64,000 nucleotides of DNA from Hydractinia symbiolongicarpus (Eukaryota > Cnidaria > Hydrozoa > Anthoathecata > Hydractiniidae). A program made the position numbers and the translations under genes. Numbering within the stretch: the stretch's first letter is position 1; each line of letters opens with the position of its first letter. Where the stretch lies: positions 26,809,851-26,873,850 of the forward strand of contig NC_079877.1 of NCBI RefSeq assembly GCF_029227915.1. Reading direction: 5' to 3'. The notes beneath the pieces are model-generated. The model saw only the letters and a program-made list of their open reading frames with translations. It was not told the DNA's origin and searched no databases. Positions 61,701 to 64,000 of this stretch are shown here, piece after piece.

Positions 61701-62143
61701 GGTTGTTTATATAATCCTCTAAAATTTTAAATCAGATGGTGGAACAGAAAAAAAAGGCTAAAATATGGGTTAAATTGACATAGTGCTAGGGAGCTTAATC
61801 AAATGATTTTGTGATACATGTCATAGCTAGTTTTATTTATATTCAAGAAAAATAGTTTAGTTAAAGTAGTTCAACTTATTAATCCAGGTGCAAATCTTAC
61901 CCCAGAATCACCTGCCAAGGACCATTTTTTGCTGTATTCCCTCAACTGATTAGGATGCAATGCTGATTCCCCAGGTCTGGCATCAGGTGTATTAGCTTGT
62001 ACCGGTTCTGTCGCTACAGATTGAACTTTAGGTATGGGCTGATGGGAGAAATCATTTTCATTTTGAACAAGCGGTGGTGGTGGTGGTGGCGGCGGTGGGG
62101 GTGCAGGGACGGCAGCCATCTTCAATTCCAATGATGTTATCAC
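37780..62143 (-). CDS. WASHC2: WASH complex subunit 2 (FAM21), 27 exons
   Basis: Exons, 5' to 3': 61901-62119 (from MAAVP; an upstream Met is at 62143), 58705-58797, about 58544-58615, 58406-58465, about 58206-58329, 55881-55945, 54930-55100, 54545-54760, 54135-54420, 53675-53808, 53510-53600, 52845-52922, 52738-52772, 52159-52306, 51907-52016, 51640-51693, 48404-48494, 47794-47953, 47688-47712, 47260-47580, 46672-47029, 46420-46538, 46136-46318, 45931-46056, 45084-45833, 44364-44580, 37780-37913. The sum is about 4,440 nt (1,479 residues). The N-terminal head aligns with FAM21 (KKWSLAGDSG, FNDFLML, RPLPYLIG), the part that binds the WASH complex. It is followed by more than 20 acidic L/I-F motifs (DDDLF, EDDLF), which in vertebrates bind retromer VPS35. 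TRARGQAKRRPPTRRARN matches the capping-protein-interacting region. The C-terminus NIFDDPLNALGGN matches the family end. The role is recruiting WASH to endosomes for Arp2/3 actin assembly. The poly-proline run in exon 1 is unusual. Confidence 0.93.
44055..44270. repeat. MITE with GTTGTCTA ends, short copy
   Basis: Shares the ends AAGTTGTCTACAAA / TAGACAATTTTTCAAGC and the interior ATAACTCTGCATAATTTGCT with the longer element at 19612-20035. Apparently an internally deleted relative. Confidence 0.6.
44300..44331. repeat. Palindrome ATCGATTAAGGTTATAATAACCTTAGTCGAT
   Basis: Near-perfect inverted arms ATCGATTAAGGTTA and TAACCTTAGTCGAT meet with a 3-bp centre, just downstream of the short MITE and 33 bp from a WASHC2 splice donor (44363). 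Confidence 0.65.
49160..50809 (+). CDS. Secreted, disordered Lys/Glu/Asn-rich protein nested in a WASHC2 intron
   Basis: Single open frame of 549 codons on the strand opposite WASHC2, inside its 3.1-kb intron 48495-51639. The first 19 residues (MLYINTFLSLLVFLHTHKA) form a signal peptide. The rest is low-complexity, charged and likely disordered. It has about nine Asn-x-Ser/Thr sequons (NET, NHT, NYT, NAT, NYS, NIT, NQT, NTT), dibasic sites, an acidic middle with Glu-rich coiled-coil-like stretches (AREREEELKESEQIEKEAQ) and a strongly basic C-terminus (LLNRKRKIRMNKWKKYF). No domain was recognised. A pyrimidine tract plus AG ten bases before the ATG (TTTTTTTTAG, 49140-49149) could be an acceptor for an upstream 5' UTR exon or a spliced leader. 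A matrix, mucus or mineral-associated protein, or a peptide precursor, are possibilities only. Confidence 0.65.
   Translation: MLYINTFLSLLVFLHTHKAYTHKRHYVNEDRDIMKSSYVNEVEDDDHKQSSSSNMLNKRTSSYQFKPMPHLYFAAPKALQGKKSETINTYVQEDNDLKNAKSVIKHSNEENHRTDELKQDKTSTKNYFSEQEWPQVESEVLIDIIGKTSKKDEQPKQTAKEEDEEAQEIERLAELSNTMSSTKPTLLNGHNKFKVNKPSTEVGSTKSDSNRNETVNEDINMDEVADLNEEAETNGDYTNIKQESTLEEKSPTDLEQQEALTADNNSEDEDKISNSEQKINEGVYIKNTAGNHTAAERKQLIKNVSNVNLGRNQVQQNAEYYDDELILQNNKNNLNNKESTKENYTMFKISHKKNATLQSGLNYSKEKNNNPTINNLPINITTSTDKTENQTAEKEGTDGKDGVGSTSSKLQNTNNEENGKEFEEKQQVIAHEILDKAREREEELKESEQIEKEAQLTQMMKLYTNTTENTMANELDDEDRKEEELSATESKQDNEINFLNPAHVRETVSKLKKFKDNAINKKQIYQKLVKRLLNRKRKIRMNKWKKYFI
55946..56869. other. WASHC2 intron, left part
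   Basis: AT-rich intronic sequence with no exon or repeat boundary seen. Confidence 0.4.
56870..57005. repeat. Foldback element of about 135 bp in WASHC2 intron
   Basis: Arms of about 50 bp, starting TAAAACGACATGTTTAAAAT on the left and ending ATTTTAAATATGTCGTTTTA on the right, are roughly 85 percent complementary around a spacer of about 30 bp. It abuts the next TIR element. Confidence 0.7.
57007..57958. mobile_element. TIR element, CAGGGTTCGAATTAG ends, with internal minisatellite
   Basis: CAGGGTTCGAATTAG at about 57009 and CTAATTCGAACCCTG at about 57942-57956 are perfect inverted ends flanked by TA. Length is about 948 bp. CAGGG ends recall hAT elements, but an 8-bp target duplication is not clear. 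A minus-strand frame of 71 codons at 57003-57218 is not recognisable as transposase. Confidence 0.7.
57552..57860 (+). repeat. About 54-bp tandem repeat, 6 copies
   Basis: Units start (G/A)CGATCTAAAAAAGC(T/A)TTTCTATC and continue GCCGTTCTTCGTTCTTAAAC, recurring near 57554, 57608, 57662, 57715, 57768 and 57822. They form the right interior of the TIR element. Confidence 0.85.
59230..59690 (+). repeat. About 150-bp imperfect direct repeats with TGACGTCA cores (WASHC2 intron 1)
   Basis: TGACGTCA occurs at 59316, 59447 and 59602, each followed by (T/G)CAAAA. CATGATCCTATACATTTTCT (about 59368) corresponds to CATGATCCTGTACGTTATTT (about 59503). Whether this is an element or a tandem array is unclear. 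TGACGTCA is also the CREB/ATF palindrome, but the spacing follows the repeat. Confidence 0.55.
59740..60680 (+). repeat. Scattered GGCTGAC motifs in WASHC2 intron 1
   Basis: GTGGCTGACA, CGGCTGACG, GTGGCTGACG, GTGGCTGACA and TTGGCTGACA lie near 59747, 59820, 60139, 60278 and 60666. No other gene-like content in this part of the intron. Confidence 0.4.
61622..61645. repeat. (TA)n microsatellite
   Basis: An uninterrupted TA run is followed by a T tract, in WASHC2 intron 1. Confidence 0.85.
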
Positions 62144-63425
62144 GTGATATTGTTTTTCTTCGAACTACATTATTTTAAAGCAAGAAAGACACATTATTTT
62201 ATTACTCGGCTTACTTAATTTCTGCGAAAAATGGAAGGAGGACACTCGACACAACGACACGCGATCAATATTTCTTACCCTATTGGTTCAAGGCGGATTC
62301 GAGGCTATAGGGTTCTAGCATGGCACTCGAAAACATATATAACAAATCACACGAACGTTCATCTCGGTGTCCTAAAAATAAAAAGACAACAGGCACTGGG
62401 AACAAAGTTGCCCGTTAGGTTTTCTGTGTTTTTTAGAGAACATTTCTTATTGCAACCTTTTACAGGAGTTATAAACTCGGTTCACCGAAACTATAGAATG
62501 TTTCGCCAAAAATCCCTGAAATTATGAATCGAAATAGGGACAGCCGGCCCACAAAAAATAAATACCATAGGTGCCTTGTGCATCTTCTATTTATGCTGTT
62601 TTTTTAGGGGGGAGGGTGGCTTGGATTTTCTCCGTCTTCGCCCCTGATTTAAAAAAGACTTAATTAATATGAAATGTTTTTAATTCTAGTTCCAACATAC
62701 AGTTACCTCCAAGTAACTCGAACACGGGATAACTTGAACTTTCAATATCTCACCTTTTTTGTCACCCTGAGTAAGACTTCTTCGAATAACTCAAACTTTT
62801 CACTCAAGAAAAGAAATTCAAAGACCAGATAAATGGAAGAATTAATTTTTTTACTGTTTTAGTTTTCATTAACTCCTGATGTAGTGGTATAGATAGATAA
62901 TGTTTTCGTCAAGGAGAATTCAACTTTACAGGGGACTTTTCATGCCTTTTTACATCGCCAAGATTGCACCTTTTTGCCGCAGGGACGCATTTCTCGCCTC
63001 TACTACTTCAACCAAGAAACCCCGATGTTGTCTACACAAGGCGAGTTAATTTGTCGTCTTCACGATACATAATGTTGTCATAAAATTTTTACAGGAGGTT
63101 ACAAACAAACTGGGGATTTTTACAACAAAATAAAGTTTTTGCGTTGAAAAATCACTTTCATACATAAATATATCCTCTTATAATACCATATTTCATTTAT
63201 ATACGTCAATTTTTATTCAAACTATAATTCACTACCTACGAAAATACTGAGATTGAGATACTTCTAAACGAATCTTAAATACGCATTACCATTTTTAAAA
63301 TACAATGTCTCCGTCAGAAAATGTTTATTTACATCCAGCATGTGAATTTCATTTATCACAAAGTGAACGGAAGATTTCAGACATAACAACATTTTCGCCA
63401 TTTTTTGTAATTTGTATGTGCGGTT
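62144..63425. other. Region between MINDY 3' end and WASHC2 5' end
   Basis: Includes the WASHC2 promoter and 5' UTR (62144-62230), a decayed pogo-like MITE and the presumed MINDY 3' UTR. A 98-codon plus-strand frame at 62231-62527 is unrecognised and may be repeat-derived. Confidence 0.45.
62698..62945. mobile_element. Decayed pogo/Tigger-like MITE
   Basis: The left end TACAGTTACCTCCAAGTAAC followed by TCGAACACGGG, and an internal AAAGACCAGATAAA, resemble the element at 22052 (CAGTTAACTCCCGGTAACCC; AAAGACCAGAGAAAA). The right end is degenerate (CAACTTTACAGGGG). Confidence 0.55.
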
Positions 63426-64000
63426 TTACATAATCGAACATTTCTTTTCGCTACCTTGCGTTTCTTGTTGCTGCGAATTTCGTGTTTCCGCGGCGGTATT
63501 ATGAGATCTTTGTTGTCGTTGTTGCTGAGGCTGTAGCTGTTGTTGTTGATTTGGTGATGGTTGTCTCGCTGGTGCCTCCATCCTGTCCTCTTGTTCCTGT
63601 AATTTCATCGCTAAGGCATGATCAGAATCAATCGTGTGTACTGGTGGTTCTTTAATAGCCGCCGGTTCGTCGTCCTGTTGAAGCGACAACGCTATTAAAT
63701 AGTCCCGATCCTCTTGAGACATGTTATTTTGGTCTATAGCTGGTGTATTAACGGGGTGGTTTGGTAATAAAGTTGGCGGTTGCGTTGACGATGTCTCCTT
63801 TGCTTGCGATGGGTAATGGTCATTTTGCAATGTTATTGATTTAAAGTCCGTATTTACAAATTGTCCATCGCCTTCTATGTTTATAAGAGTCTCCCAAGCC
63901 ACAGCAGGCTCTGTTAAAAATCCCTGATCGGTGACGAGTAAAAAAAGTTCTCCCTTGTGTTTATATAAAGTTGAAAAGTGATTGTTTCGAAAAAACACGC
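63426..64000 (-). CDS. MINDY-1/2-type deubiquitinase, C-terminal exon (partial)
   Basis: The frame runs off the right edge, so the 5' part is missing. The visible 190 residues start VFFRNNHFSTLYKHKGELFL, matching the end of the MINDY (FAM63) catalytic domain. The His of NNHFST is the family's catalytic His. TDQGFL follows. Downstream are two ubiquitin-interacting MIU-like motifs, DRDYLIALSLQQ and DHALAMKLQEQED, then a Gln-rich stretch and a CSIM C-terminus. CSIM is a CaaX box for prenylation, a feature also of human MINDY-1/2. The family are cysteine proteases that trim Lys48-linked ubiquitin chains. The catalytic Cys lies outside the window. The gene ends about 1.3 kb upstream of WASHC2 on the same strand. 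Confidence 0.92.
   Translation of the reverse strand, partial: VFFRNNHFSTLYKHKGELFLLVTDQGFLTEPAVAWETLINIEGDGQFVNTDFKSITLQNDHYPSQAKETSSTQPPTLLPNHPVNTPAIDQNNMSQEDRDYLIALSLQQDDEPAAIKEPPVHTIDSDHALAMKLQEQEDRMEAPARQPSPNQQQQLQPQQQRQQRSHNTAAETRNSQQQETQGSEKKCSIM

Noticed and set aside
62231-62527. 98-codon plus-strand frame divergent from WASHC2
   Set aside because: No signal peptide or domain; located among repeat-derived sequence; no evidence of a transcript.

Overview
The window is animal nuclear DNA: AT-rich, with many introns and repeats, eukaryotic tRNAs (one with an intron), and recognisable metazoan genes (WASHC2/FAM21, a MINDY-1/2 deubiquitinase, a CABIT-SAM adaptor, a rhodopsin-like GPCR). 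A small secreted protein joining ShK and trefoil domains, and short Ig-like receptors, suggest a cnidarian. A hydrozoan such as Hydractinia or Clytia is my best guess, but this is inference and no species marker was found. I rebuilt splice models by hand from GT/AG sites, reading phase and domain continuity. Reading-frame sums are exact multiples of three for five of the models.

Layout. 0.2-1.4 kb (+): three-exon secreted ShK-trefoil gene. 1.9-3.0 kb (-): single-exon class A GPCR. 3.6-5.8 kb: tRNA-derived SINE, a mini-foldback, a 26-bp tandem repeat and one copy of a diverged duplication. 6.3-8.1 kb (-): single-exon CABIT-SAM-SAM adaptor. 8.2-14.2 kb: gene-poor and repeat-bearing, including the second duplication copy. 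14.3-16.8 kb and 21.1-25.0 kb (+): two paralogous single-pass receptor genes. One is SP-Ig-FN3-TM-tail and the other SP-Ig-TM-tail. All introns are phase 1 and both share an HGH[V/I]HY juxtamembrane motif. A TTAA-flanked (piggyBac-like) MITE inserted in a TA-flanked pogo-like MITE lies in intron 1 of the second gene. 26.5-27.3 kb: decayed Ty3/gypsy integrase. 27.90-31.92 kb: two head-to-tail Helitron-like elements of about 2.0 kb. 33.7-34.4 kb: tRNA-Leu(CAA), initiator tRNA-Met and tRNA-Asp. 35.8-37.0 kb (-): two-exon C2H2 zinc-finger gene. 37.8-62.1 kb (-): 27-exon WASHC2/FAM21 gene, with a 549-residue secreted-protein ORF nested on the opposite strand in one intron. 63.4-64.0 kb (-): last exon of a MINDY-1/2-type deubiquitinase, cut by the window edge.

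How the genes relate. WASHC2 (endosomal WASH complex) and MINDY (Lys48-ubiquitin trimming) are housekeeping-type genes. The accessory left half carries cell-surface and secreted proteins. The Ig receptor pair is the best candidate for an undescribed, lineage-restricted recognition or adhesion family. Its first member has a Tyr-x-Asn site in its tail, and the CABIT-SAM adaptor 6 kb upstream carries the same kind of Grb2-type site. A functional link between them is only speculation.
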